Assembly (NCBI GenBank): GCA_900554835.1
Contig: USJD01000107.1
Span: 1 to 12,218, forward strand
DNA length: 12,218 bases
From: an uncultured Prevotella sp.
Lineage (GTDB): Bacteria; Bacteroidota; Bacteroidia; Bacteroidales; Bacteroidaceae
Reading direction: 5' to 3'
A program made the translations under genes and the position numbers. Positions 1 to 6,672 of the stretch are shown piece after piece; position 1 is the stretch's first letter; every line of letters begins with the position of its first letter. Below the pieces are notes generated by a model. The model saw nothing but the letters and a program-made list of their open reading frames with translations. It had not been told where the DNA came from and made no database searches.

Positions 1-89
1 ATATCGGAGATTACCAACTTTTTTAGGCACTATTTCTTATCCCGAACTGAGGTAAAGATACGATAAAGAATGATGAGAAAGGAGAGGAT

Positions 90-761
90 TTGCTCTTTCT
101 TTCTATCGGAAAGAATGTTTCAAAATGCTACAGCTATTATACGTATCAGTCGGATTCTTTGCAATCTACAGAAGATGGCAAGGCGAAGTTTCGTGCTTTA
201 TTCAAAGAAGCCCTTAAGCGAGAAGGATATCTGACTAATTCTTTTCCACATCGCAGAATGACGGCGTGCGTCTATAAGAATTATCCGCAGAATATGATGA
301 CGGTAACGGACGATCTGATGACTCAGTATTATGAATATAGTGACAGCCTGGGTTTACAGGATTGGGTGGTTGAAGGTGATAGTATTAAAAACATATTAGG
401 CTATAACTGCCAGAAGGCAACCTGCAGATTCCGTGGTCGCTCTTGGACGGCATGGTTTGCCTTGGATGTTCCTATGAGTGATGGCCCTTGGAAATTTTGT
501 GGTCTTCCTGGTTTGATTATGGAAGTGTATGACAAGGGGAGACAGCAATATTTTTGCATCAAGGGATTGCAGAAAGATGCTGGCACGCCTATCGTTTATG
601 ATGTTTTCAATAGAAAACGTATAAAGATAGACCGGAAATCTTTTCTGAAGTCTGAATATAATTATTTTCATAATCAAAATAGTATAAACGAGGCTACGTC
701 GGGTATATCCTTAGGTCTGTCAGACGATAAACGTAACTATGACTTGATTGAAAGAAATTAG
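90..761 (+). CDS. GLPGLI family protein, copy 1, 5' end missing or degraded
   Basis: The protein carries the family signature FCGLPGLI at residues 137-143 of a 223-residue reading, inside the conserved block from CQKATC through DGPWKF to IMEVYD. The biochemical function of GLPGLI proteins is unknown; they are Bacteroidota proteins, usually exported and often encoded beside outer-membrane receptors. Compared with the next gene it lacks about 50 N-terminal residues, including any signal peptide. The only available start is a TTG that aligns inside the homologous stretch (EDLLFLSIG against EDLLYLQIG). In-frame homology continues upstream (DTIKNDEKGEDLL) to about position 57, but TGA at 48-50 and TAG at 24-26 block the frame. 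The real gene has therefore either lost its start by frameshift or nonsense mutation, or the product is a truncated cytoplasmic form. It ends 27 nt before copy 2. The family call is firm; the gene boundary is not. Confidence 0.72.
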   Translation: MLFLSIGKNVSKCYSYYTYQSDSLQSTEDGKAKFRALFKEALKREGYLTNSFPHRRMTACVYKNYPQNMMTVTDDLMTQYYEYSDSLGLQDWVVEGDSIKNILGYNCQKATCRFRGRSWTAWFALDVPMSDGPWKFCGLPGLIMEVYDKGRQQYFCIKGLQKDAGTPIVYDVFNRKRIKIDRKSFLKSEYNYFHNQNSINEATSGISLGLSDDKRNYDLIERN

Positions 762-788
762 TCTATCACTACTCAACAAGTAAGATTT

Positions 789-1631
789 ATGAAGAGAGTT
801 TATTTTGTTTTTCTGTTTTCTGTCTTTAGTCTGTTAGGACTAGCCCAAAATAAGAAGATAGATACGGCTAATATGCTGTGTAGCTATGTATATGAATATC
901 TTACGGATACGCTGTCTGGAGAATTACAGCGTAAGGAAGACTTGCTCTATCTGCAGATAGGAGCGGAGTGTTCTAAATGCTATAGCTATTATACTTATCA
1001 GTGTGATTCTCTGATGGCTTCTCCTAATGGCGATAAACTATGGGATAGCTTCTTGACGGAAGCGATAGGGAAAGGACTGAAAGGGAAGCAATTGCACAAT
1101 GCCATACCCCATCGCAGAATGACTGCTACCATTTATAAGAATTATCCGCAAGGGGAAATGACCATTACAGATTTCCTGTTGGGACAATATTATCTTTATG
1201 GAGATTCCCTGAATGCGCAGGAGTGGAATATGGAAAATGACAGCACGAAAATGGTGCTCGGTCATGAATGCCAAAAGGCTACCTGCTGCTTCCGGGGAAG
1301 ACAATGGACAGCCTGGTTTGCCCTGGATGTTCCTGTAAGTGATGGTCCCTGGAAGTTCTGCGGACTCCCTGGCTTGATTATGGAAGTGTATGATAGGGGA
1401 AAGCAATACTATTTCTGTATCAATGGAATGCAGCAGGTTAGTGCAAAAACTATCACTTTTGGGGTACTTGACAAGGAATTCAAGCGTTTTCAGAAAACGA
1501 CAAGAAAGGAGTTCCTGCAATCAAAATATAAGTATCTGAAAAATCAGAACAGTATCAACGAGGCTTCAACGGGAATATCTCTGGGTGGTTCGGATGAGGC
1601 TCTGAAATATGATCTGATAGAAAAAGAATAA
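789..1631 (+). CDS. GLPGLI family protein, copy 2, exported
   Basis: A 280-residue GLPGLI-family protein. Residues 1-19 form a typical signal peptide: a KR start, a hydrophobic core, then LGLAQ, with likely cleavage after A19. The conserved core has CQKATC (161-166), the GR-W-TAWFALD-P block (170-182), SDGPWKF (184-190) and GLPGLI (192-197). Nine cysteines are spread over the mature chain (31, 61, 64, 72, 161, 166, 167, 191, 210), which is many for an exported protein and could allow disulphides. The ATG is chosen because it gives an intact signal peptide; the leader lacks a Shine-Dalgarno, as is usual in this phylum. It lies between copy 1 (27-nt gap) and the receptor gene (47-nt gap) with no promoter or terminator visible, so co-transcription is likely. 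Molecular role unknown; a periplasmic or outer-membrane-associated partner of the neighbouring receptor is an inference from context. Confidence 0.92.
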   Translation: MKRVYFVFLFSVFSLLGLAQNKKIDTANMLCSYVYEYLTDTLSGELQRKEDLLYLQIGAECSKCYSYYTYQCDSLMASPNGDKLWDSFLTEAIGKGLKGKQLHNAIPHRRMTATIYKNYPQGEMTITDFLLGQYYLYGDSLNAQEWNMENDSTKMVLGHECQKATCCFRGRQWTAWFALDVPVSDGPWKFCGLPGLIMEVYDRGKQYYFCINGMQQVSAKTITFGVLDKEFKRFQKTTRKEFLQSKYKYLKNQNSINEASTGISLGGSDEALKYDLIEKE

Positions 1632-1678
1632 GTATCAACGTAAAGAGAAAACGGATAGGTTTCTCAAGAAGATAATTT

Positions 1679-4315
1679 ATGAAGCAACTGTTTTTATATC
1701 TGTGGTTTATCTGCATGAGCACTTTGACCTATGCCCAGCAAGTTACCTTGTCGGGTAAGGTGGAAGATGCCTATACTGGCAACGGGTTGCAGGGAGTGAT
1801 GGTTACCATCCGACCTGCTGCCGGCAATAGAATCCTGAAGTTTACCAAGACGCAGGCAGATGGAAGTTTCCAGCTGTCGCTCAATGCGATTCCGGAAGGT
1901 CGTAACGTGCTGCATTTCTCGATGATGGGATATGCTGTGAAAACCATTCCTTTGTCGAAGGATACTACTGTATATCATGTGCTCCTGACGGAGCAGGCTA
2001 CAAAATTGAAGGATGTTGTGGTGAAGGCTCCAAGTATCCGACAGCGGGGCGATACCATCTCCTACAATGTGGCAAGCTTTGCCGATGCCAACGACAAGAG
2101 TCTGGCTGATGTCTTGAAGAAGATGCCGGGAATGGAGGTTTCGGATAAGGGAGAAATCAAATATAACGGAAAGGCAATCAACAAGTTTTATATCGAAGGA
2201 CATGATATGCTCGGCGGCCGCTATTCCATCGCCACCAACAATATCCATCAGAAGGATGTAGGTTCGGTAGAAGTTATGACCAATCATCAACCTATCAAGG
2301 CTTTGGAAGATATGTCGTTTTCGCAAGATCCTGCCATCAATATCAAACTGAAGGAATCTGCCAAGAGTCGTCTGGTAGGAACGCTGAAAGCTGGTGGCGG
2401 TATGGAGCAGAAGAAAGGGGAGAAGTTTGGTAAGCTGAATGTCTGGGAAGGTGAGATGTCGTTGATGCGCTTTGCCAAGAAAGCCCAGTCGCTCAATACC
2501 TTCAAGAGTAATAATATAGGTACGGATGTAACCGGTGAGGGCAATCTCCTCTTTTCGGATGGTGGCACTGGGGTGATGGGAAATTCTTATCATTTGAAAG
2601 ATTACGTGAATGTTACGCCCGACCAGCTGGCGGATATTTCAGACAGTCGGGTGCGCAAGAACCAGACCCACGTTTTCACAACCAATAATCTCTGGGTATT
2701 AGGTAAAAATACGGATTTGTCTTCGCAGATAGTCTATACCCACGACCGTCTTCTTTCTTCTTCATTCAGTAATACCCAGTATTTCCTGAATGATTCAACC
2801 ATTTATGATGTAGAGGATGAACAGGCTAAGCAGAAGCAGAACAAGTTGGTTGCCGACTTTACGCTGACTTCGAATGGCGAAAAGGCGTATGTTGCCAATA
2901 AGCTTTCCACCGACCTGGCCTGGAATGATGTTATGATGGATATTGCCGGCTCTTATCCTAACCATCAGCAGGTCAAGATGCCGAAATATAAAGTATCAGA
3001 CAAGCTGGAACTGTTGCATCGGAATGGTAAGCGAACCTATACCTTTAACACGTATAATGCTTATATGGTGAATCCGCACTCTCTGTCTGTTAATAATTCG
3101 CAGCAAACGGCTTATCAAAGTGTTCGTTCGGCAGCATTCTTCTGTCATACCAATACTTCGCTCGGCTTTTTCCTCAAGCCTTTTACCGTGATGATGAAGG
3201 TAGGCTTGCAGGTATTGAGCAGAACGATGAAGAGTCATCTGGAGGGAGTACCCGATTCTCTGGGCAATATGCGCAATCAGATAGGCATGACCTTCTTCCG
3301 TGCCTATGCATCGCCGGAGGCTGAGTATAACCAGGGTGGCTGGCATATCCGTTTCCAGATGCCTATCACCTTTACACCTTATTATTATAATGATAAGTTG
3401 ATGGCTTCGAAAGAGAACGCCAGCAAGACGCTGGTTGCTCCTCAACTCAGCGTGAGCTATTTCCTTACAGCCCGTTTGCAGGCTACGCTTTCCGGTGGAA
3501 TCGCTCAGCGGGAAGTGGATGAACAGAATTTCTATCAGGGGCTGCTGATGCGTGACTACCGTAATCTTTATACGGGTTTTGTGGATTATACTGCTGACAA
3601 GAGCAAGCATGTTTCCTTCAACATCAACTATAAGCGTCCTCTTGCTACTATCTTTGCCAATGCCTACATCCGCAAGATCTGGTCTGACAGTCATCTTACG
3701 GTGGCTCGCGATTTTGTGGGTGATTATATCATCAACTCCTATTTCTCCAACAGCAGCAGTTCTGAAAACCTGATGGCTGGCGGAAAGGTGAGTAAGGGAT
3801 TGGGTTTCATGCATGGACTCGTTAGCGTAGGTTTTGATTATCTGAGGTTTGATGGTTTCCTGCGTCAGAACGATTCTCCTTCAGCCTATTCGTCTGATAA
3901 CTATATGTTGTCGGCAAAGTGGAGTGGTCGTCCTGCGGATTGGTTCAATTTCACCTATGAGCTGAACTGGGATAAGGATAAGATGGTATTGAAGAATTTG
4001 GGCTTCGATTCTTCCTCTACCAATCTTGCCCAGCATCTCACTTTCAACTTCCAGCCATTGAAGTCATGGTTCATCAAGTTGCATGGAGAGCATTATCGCA
4101 ATCAGATAGCAGATCATCAGCACAAGAATCTTACTCTTGCCGATGCATCCACCAGTTATGGCTTTAGGAATGGTATGGAGTTGAGCCTGACTGCGCTTAA
4201 TCTTTTCAATCAGCGCACCTACGGTTATACCGTTTATTCAGGGTTGACCCGTACGAGCAAGGAGTATCAGTTGCGAGGCAGGACAATACTGATGTCTATG
4301 TTCTTTCATTTTTGA
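1679..4315 (+). CDS. TonB-dependent receptor-like outer membrane beta-barrel protein with carboxypeptidase-regulatory-like domain
   Basis: An 878-residue outer-membrane protein. Residues 1-19 are a signal peptide (cleavage before QQVTLSG). About 22-110 form a carboxypeptidase-regulatory-like beta-sandwich (SGKVEDAYTG, ADGSFQL, FSMMGY). About 111-235 resemble a receptor plug (KDVVVKAPSIRQRGDTISYN, SLADVLKKMPGMEV, and VEVMTNHQPIKAL near 197-209). The remainder is an amphipathic barrel ending in a terminal aromatic strand (SMFFHF). It belongs to the large Bacteroidota barrel group with this architecture, not to canonical SusC: no SusD partner is present and the SusC signature is absent. The expected role is transport or secretion across the outer membrane coupled to TonB or GLPGLI partners; substrate unknown. 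It follows the GLPGLI genes in an apparent operon. The plug and C-terminus match the minus-strand receptor at the other end of the window, so the two are paralogues. Confidence 0.88.
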   Translation: MKQLFLYLWFICMSTLTYAQQVTLSGKVEDAYTGNGLQGVMVTIRPAAGNRILKFTKTQADGSFQLSLNAIPEGRNVLHFSMMGYAVKTIPLSKDTTVYHVLLTEQATKLKDVVVKAPSIRQRGDTISYNVASFADANDKSLADVLKKMPGMEVSDKGEIKYNGKAINKFYIEGHDMLGGRYSIATNNIHQKDVGSVEVMTNHQPIKALEDMSFSQDPAINIKLKESAKSRLVGTLKAGGGMEQKKGEKFGKLNVWEGEMSLMRFAKKAQSLNTFKSNNIGTDVTGEGNLLFSDGGTGVMGNSYHLKDYVNVTPDQLADISDSRVRKNQTHVFTTNNLWVLGKNTDLSSQIVYTHDRLLSSSFSNTQYFLNDSTIYDVEDEQAKQKQNKLVADFTLTSNGEKAYVANKLSTDLAWNDVMMDIAGSYPNHQQVKMPKYKVSDKLELLHRNGKRTYTFNTYNAYMVNPHSLSVNNSQQTAYQSVRSAAFFCHTNTSLGFFLKPFTVMMKVGLQVLSRTMKSHLEGVPDSLGNMRNQIGMTFFRAYASPEAEYNQGGWHIRFQMPITFTPYYYNDKLMASKENASKTLVAPQLSVSYFLTARLQATLSGGIAQREVDEQNFYQGLLMRDYRNLYTGFVDYTADKSKHVSFNINYKRPLATIFANAYIRKIWSDSHLTVARDFVGDYIINSYFSNSSSSENLMAGGKVSKGLGFMHGLVSVGFDYLRFDGFLRQNDSPSAYSSDNYMLSAKWSGRPADWFNFTYELNWDKDKMVLKNLGFDSSSTNLAQHLTFNFQPLKSWFIKLHGEHYRNQIADHQHKNLTLADASTSYGFRNGMELSLTALNLFNQRTYGYTVYSGLTRTSKEYQLRGRTILMSMFFHF

Positions 4316-4371
4316 TGATGGGAGACGATGGTTCTGCCTTTTTCTGTAAGACGATGAAGATTTACGTTAAT

Positions 4372-4404
4372 ATTATACAAATTCTATTATACGATTTGTA
4401 TAAT
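4372..4404. repeat. Perfect 11-bp inverted repeat over the ATPase promoter (candidate operator)
   Basis: The arms ATTATACAAAT (4372-4382) and ATTTGTATAAT (4394-4404) are exact reverse complements separated by 11 nt. The right arm contains the TTTG (4395-4398) that serves as the -33 element of the downstream ATPase promoter. A protein bound here should compete with RNA polymerase, so an operator is the simplest reading. It is not a good terminator: the stem is almost all A/T and no T-run follows. The identity of the binding protein is unknown. Confidence 0.6.
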
Positions 4405-4426
4405 TGTCGGTAAATGCTTATCTTTG
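4395..4426 (+). promoter_or_regulatory. Bacteroidota-type promoter of the ATPase gene
   Basis: TTTG at 4395-4398 and TATCTTTG at 4419-4426 match the -33 and -7 (TAnnTTTG) elements of the primary sigma factor of this phylum, with 20 nt between them. Transcription would begin near 4433, leaving a leader of about 20 nt before the ATG at 4454. The AGAAAG at 4446-4451 may serve as a weak ribosome binding site. Confidence 0.75.
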
Positions 4427-4453
4427 CACTGATAATAAAGTATTTAGAAAGAT

Positions 4454-5605
4454 ATGGCAAGAGTGAAAAATCCGTTTGTCGTAATGGGAAAGATAGAAAA
4501 AGAATACTTCTGCGATAGAATATTTGAATCGAAAGCTATCGAGAAGGCTATCAGTAATGGCAACAATCTCGTGTTGATTTCACCTCGAAGAATGGGCAAG
4601 ACGGGATTGGTACGCTATTGCTATGACTTCGAGTTTGATAAGGATGAATACTATACTTTCTTCATCGACATACTGCATACCACTAGTTTGCAGGAGTTTA
4701 CTTACCTGCTGGGACGCAAGATTTATGAGACGGTGTTGCCTAAGAGTAAGAAGATGATGACGGCATTTATCCACACATTGAAGTCTATCAGTGGGCAGTT
4801 TGGCTTTGATCCTGTTTCGAATACTCCAACATTCGACTTAAGTCTGGGTGATATAGTCCGTCCCGAACTGACCCTTGAAGAGATATTTTATTATCTGGAA
4901 CATGCCGACCGTCCTTGCATTGTAACCATAGACGAGTTTCAGCAGATAGCCAAATATCCCGAAAAGAATGTAGAAGCCTTGCTCCGTACACATATACAGA
5001 ATATGGGCAATTGCCAGTTTATCTTTGCGGGTAGTGAGTATCATATTATGCAGGAGATGTTCCTCTCTGCAGCCCATCCTTTCTATAATAGTTCTGATAT
5101 CCTGGAGTTGAAACCGATAGAAGAGCAGGTGTATTCAGACTTTGTCGCTTCGTGGATGCAGCGTTATCATAGAAGCATTGAGTCGGAGCTGGTGAGCAAA
5201 GTGTATCAGCTGTTCCGGGGTAATACGTATGGAATGCAGCGAACCTTCAATGAGGTGTTTGCCTTGATGAATGATGGCGAAACATGTACGCAGGAAGTTG
5301 CTCTTCAAGCTATCAATAATATAGTGGATTCCAAGGAGCCGTTGTTTCAGGAGATGCTCTCGAATATCCCAGAGAAACAGAAACCTTTGCTCTATGCGAT
5401 AGCATCGGATGGCGAGGTGGAGAAGATTACTTCTGCCGCCTTTATCCGTAAACATAAGCTTGCTTCGGCTAGTGCTATCCAATATGCTGCCCGCCAGCTG
5501 ATGTCGAATGGTATGATAACCAAACTCCATGGTAAATTCTCCTTGAATGAACAGTTCTTTGATATCTGGATAAACCGGATGTATGGCAACGGATTGACTT
5601 TTTAG
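4454..5605 (+). CDS. AAA-type ATP-binding protein with C-terminal winged helix
   Basis: A 383-residue cytoplasmic P-loop ATPase, close in layout to the archaeal-type/STAND-like AAA ATPases abundant in Bacteroidales. The Walker A is the variant SPRRMGKTG (43-51; Lys49, Thr50), the Walker B is IVTIDEFQQI (156-165; Asp160, Glu161), and a sensor-like FAGS lies at 191-194, followed by the family pattern of a Met/Phe-rich helix (MQEMF). RGNTYGMQRTFNE (255-267) marks the lid helices. Residues about 305-375 look like a winged helix that could bind DNA or a partner. No signal peptide or membrane segment is seen. It is a single-gene unit between the receptor operon and trmB, with its own promoter. The physiological role of these proteins is not established; signalling or defence-like switches are possible but not shown. 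Domain assignment is strong, function unknown. Confidence 0.88.
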   Translation: MARVKNPFVVMGKIEKEYFCDRIFESKAIEKAISNGNNLVLISPRRMGKTGLVRYCYDFEFDKDEYYTFFIDILHTTSLQEFTYLLGRKIYETVLPKSKKMMTAFIHTLKSISGQFGFDPVSNTPTFDLSLGDIVRPELTLEEIFYYLEHADRPCIVTIDEFQQIAKYPEKNVEALLRTHIQNMGNCQFIFAGSEYHIMQEMFLSAAHPFYNSSDILELKPIEEQVYSDFVASWMQRYHRSIESELVSKVYQLFRGNTYGMQRTFNEVFALMNDGETCTQEVALQAINNIVDSKEPLFQEMLSNIPEKQKPLLYAIASDGEVEKITSAAFIRKHKLASASAIQYAARQLMSNGMITKLHGKFSLNEQFFDIWINRMYGNGLTF

Positions 5606-5635
5606 AAAGATTTTCCAGCAGATTTGGTTAAATAT

Positions 5636-5680
5636 CAAAAATTATAAATGTAATTGTAATAAGAGTATTTATAATTTTTG
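5636..5680. repeat. Perfect 14-bp AT-rich inverted repeat upstream of trmB
   Basis: CAAAAATTATAAAT (5636-5649) and ATTTATAATTTTTG (5667-5680) are exact reverse complements with a 17-nt spacer. The right arm ends at the base before the trmB -7 element (5681). It could act as a weak terminator for the ATPase transcript, since the RNA would end in U5G, but the stem has almost no G/C. An operator or another DNA structure is at least as likely. Confidence 0.6.
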
Positions 5681-5688
5681 TACCTTTG
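5681..5688 (+). promoter_or_regulatory. -7 element of the trmB promoter
   Basis: TACCTTTG matches TAnnTTTG exactly, and the predicted start of transcription near 5695 is about 18 nt before the ATG at 5713. The -33 box is poor: the nearest TTG (5654-5656) is 24 nt away, inside the spacer of the inverted repeat. Either the promoter is weak or it is helped by a factor that binds the repeat. Confidence 0.6.
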
Positions 5689-5712
5689 CACCCAAACGAA
5701 GAAAAAGAATCA

Positions 5713-6483
5713 ATGAGCAAAGGAAAATTAGCTAAGTTTGCGGATATGGAGCGTTTCGAGAACGTGTTCCAGTATCCATATAGTGTTGTAGATGACGTGC
5801 CTTTCGATATGAAGGGCAAGTGGCGTGAGATGTATTTCCACAATGATAATCCTATCGTGCTGGAGTTGGGATGCGGCAAGGGTGAATATACCGTGGAACT
5901 TGCCAAGCTCTATCCTGAAATGAACTTCATCGGTGTGGATATCAAGGGCGCACGAATGTGGACCGGTGCCAAGAAAGCGATAGAGGAAGGACAGAAGAAC
6001 GTGGCTTTCCTCCGTACCAACATCGAGATTATCGACCGCTTCTTTGCCGAGAATGAGGTGCAGGAAATCTGGCTCACCTTCTCTGACCCGCAGATGAAGA
6101 ACCCTCGCAAGCGTCTTACATCTACTTATTTCATGAACCGTTATCGCCACTTCCTCGTGGATGGCGGTATCATCCATCTGAAGACGGACTCCAACTTCCT
6201 CTTCACCTATACTACTTATATGGTGGATGGTAACCATCTGCCTGTACTCTTCCGCACCGAGGACCTCTATCATCAGGAGGGTATCGATGAGGAAACTCGC
6301 AAGATTCTCTCCATCCAGACTTATTATGAGAGTATGTGGATAGAGCGTGGCTTGAACATCAAGTATCAGAAGTTCGCCTTGCCACGTGAGGGTGAGCTGG
6401 TGGAACCTGATATTGAGATTCCTTTGGATGATTATCGCAGTTATCGCCGTGATAAGCGAAGCTCGAAGGATACTGCGAAGTAA
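5713..6483 (+). CDS. trmB: tRNA (guanosine(46)-N7)-methyltransferase TrmB
   Basis: TrmB uses S-adenosylmethionine to methylate N7 of G46 in the variable loop of tRNA, in the cytoplasm. In the 256-residue product, ELGCGKGEY (51-59) is the SAM-binding motif I and FIGVDIKG (72-79) is motif II. IWLTFSDPQMKNPRKR (119-134) is the family's catalytic and tRNA-binding segment in its Bacteroidota form (FSDPQMKNPRKR in place of the proteobacterial FPDPWPKKRH). LKTDS (156-160) and IQTYYES (201-207) are the remaining conserved pockets. The ATG at 5713 is chosen over the in-frame TTG at 5686 because the TTG lies inside the -7 promoter element and would precede the transcript. The C-terminal tail is basic (YRRDKRSSKD). 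The gene has its own promoter and is closed by a strong terminator, so it is an independent unit among accessory genes. Confidence 0.96.
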   Translation: MSKGKLAKFADMERFENVFQYPYSVVDDVPFDMKGKWREMYFHNDNPIVLELGCGKGEYTVELAKLYPEMNFIGVDIKGARMWTGAKKAIEEGQKNVAFLRTNIEIIDRFFAENEVQEIWLTFSDPQMKNPRKRLTSTYFMNRYRHFLVDGGIIHLKTDSNFLFTYTTYMVDGNHLPVLFRTEDLYHQEGIDEETRKILSIQTYYESMWIERGLNIKYQKFALPREGELVEPDIEIPLDDYRSYRRDKRSSKDTAK

Positions 6484-6502
6484 GTTTCCGCAATATATAT
6501 TT

Positions 6503-6556
6503 AAAAGCGCCCAACTGCTGATATGCGGTCGCCCATCAGCAGTTGGGCGCTTTTTT
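6503..6556 (+). terminator. Strong intrinsic terminator after trmB
   Basis: A perfect 20-bp stem (6503-6522 against 6535-6554) has a GC-rich core (GCGCCCAACTGCTGA) and a 12-nt loop, and its right side runs into six Ts (6551-6556). It begins 19 nt after the trmB stop. The left arm starts with AAAA, so it could also work on the opposite strand. Its T-tract overlaps the first palindrome upstream of the Fic gene. Confidence 0.93.
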
Positions 6557-6573
6557 GCCGTTATCGGCAAAAA
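6552..6573. promoter_or_regulatory. Palindrome O1, candidate operator for the HTH-Fic gene
   Basis: TTTTTGCCG (6552-6560) and CGGCAAAAA (6565-6573) are exact inverted arms around TTAT. The core TTGCCGTTATCGGCAA is repeated identically at 6607-6622, 52 bp downstream, about five helical turns and so on the same face of the DNA. It sits outside the core promoter and overlaps the trmB terminator tail. In RNA it could also form a small second hairpin. Confidence 0.6.
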
Positions 6574-6606
6574 TAAGGGAGGATAATCGCTTTTTTCGTT
6601 GTTTTC

Positions 6607-6622
6607 TTGCCGTTATCGGCAA
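6607..6622. promoter_or_regulatory. Palindrome O2, candidate operator overlapping the Fic gene -33 element
   Basis: An identical copy of the O1 core (identity runs 19 nt, TTGCCGTTATCGGCAAAAA). The first three bases, TTG at 6607-6609, are placed as the -33 box for the -7 element at 6630-6637, so occupancy should block polymerase. Position and symmetry favour a repressor site. The N-terminal HTH of the gene it precedes is the obvious candidate ligand, by inference only. Confidence 0.65.
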
Positions 6623-6637
6623 AAAATGTTATATTTG
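6607..6637 (+). promoter_or_regulatory. Promoter of the HTH-Fic gene
   Basis: TTG at 6607-6609 and TATATTTG at 6630-6637 fit the Bacteroidota -33/-7 consensus with a 20-nt spacer. Transcription is expected near 6644, giving a leader of about 29 nt before the ATG at 6673. Confidence 0.72.
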
Positions 6638-6659
6638 CAGTCGAAATACGAATATAAAC

Positions 6660-6669
6660 TTGCCGATAA
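6660..6669 (+). promoter_or_regulatory. Half-site O3 next to the Fic start codon
   Basis: TTGCCGATAA is the exact reverse complement of the TTATCGGCAA found in O1 and O2, and ends 3 nt before the ATG. It lies where a ribosome binding site would be. It may be a third binding site, downstream of the transcription start, so that a bound factor could bridge to O2 or block elongation; effects on translation are also possible. Confidence 0.5.
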
Positions 6670-6672
6670 TTT

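Noticed and set aside
1694..2593. A 299-codon minus-strand open frame opposite the first receptor
   Set aside because: It is antisense to the signal peptide, regulatory domain and plug of a well-supported receptor; no domain or promoter supports it.
5686..5712. Upstream TTG start extending TrmB by nine residues
   Set aside because: The TTG is part of the -7 promoter element TACCTTTG, so it would not be in the mRNA; the ATG at 5713 starts the usual family N-terminus.
5728..6570. A 280-codon minus-strand open frame covering trmB
   Set aside because: It mirrors the trmB coding frame, contains no known motif and starts inside the trmB terminator and palindrome region.
6552..6669. CRISPR-like array from the repeated TTGCCGTTATCGGCAA
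   Set aside because: Only two full copies and one half-site exist, spacing is unlike repeat-spacer units, the sequence is a short palindrome over a promoter, and no cas gene is near.
6660..6669. TTGCCGATAA as the ribosome binding site of the Fic gene
   Set aside because: It has no complementarity to the usual anti-Shine-Dalgarno sequence; its exact match to the upstream palindromes makes a protein-binding site more plausible.
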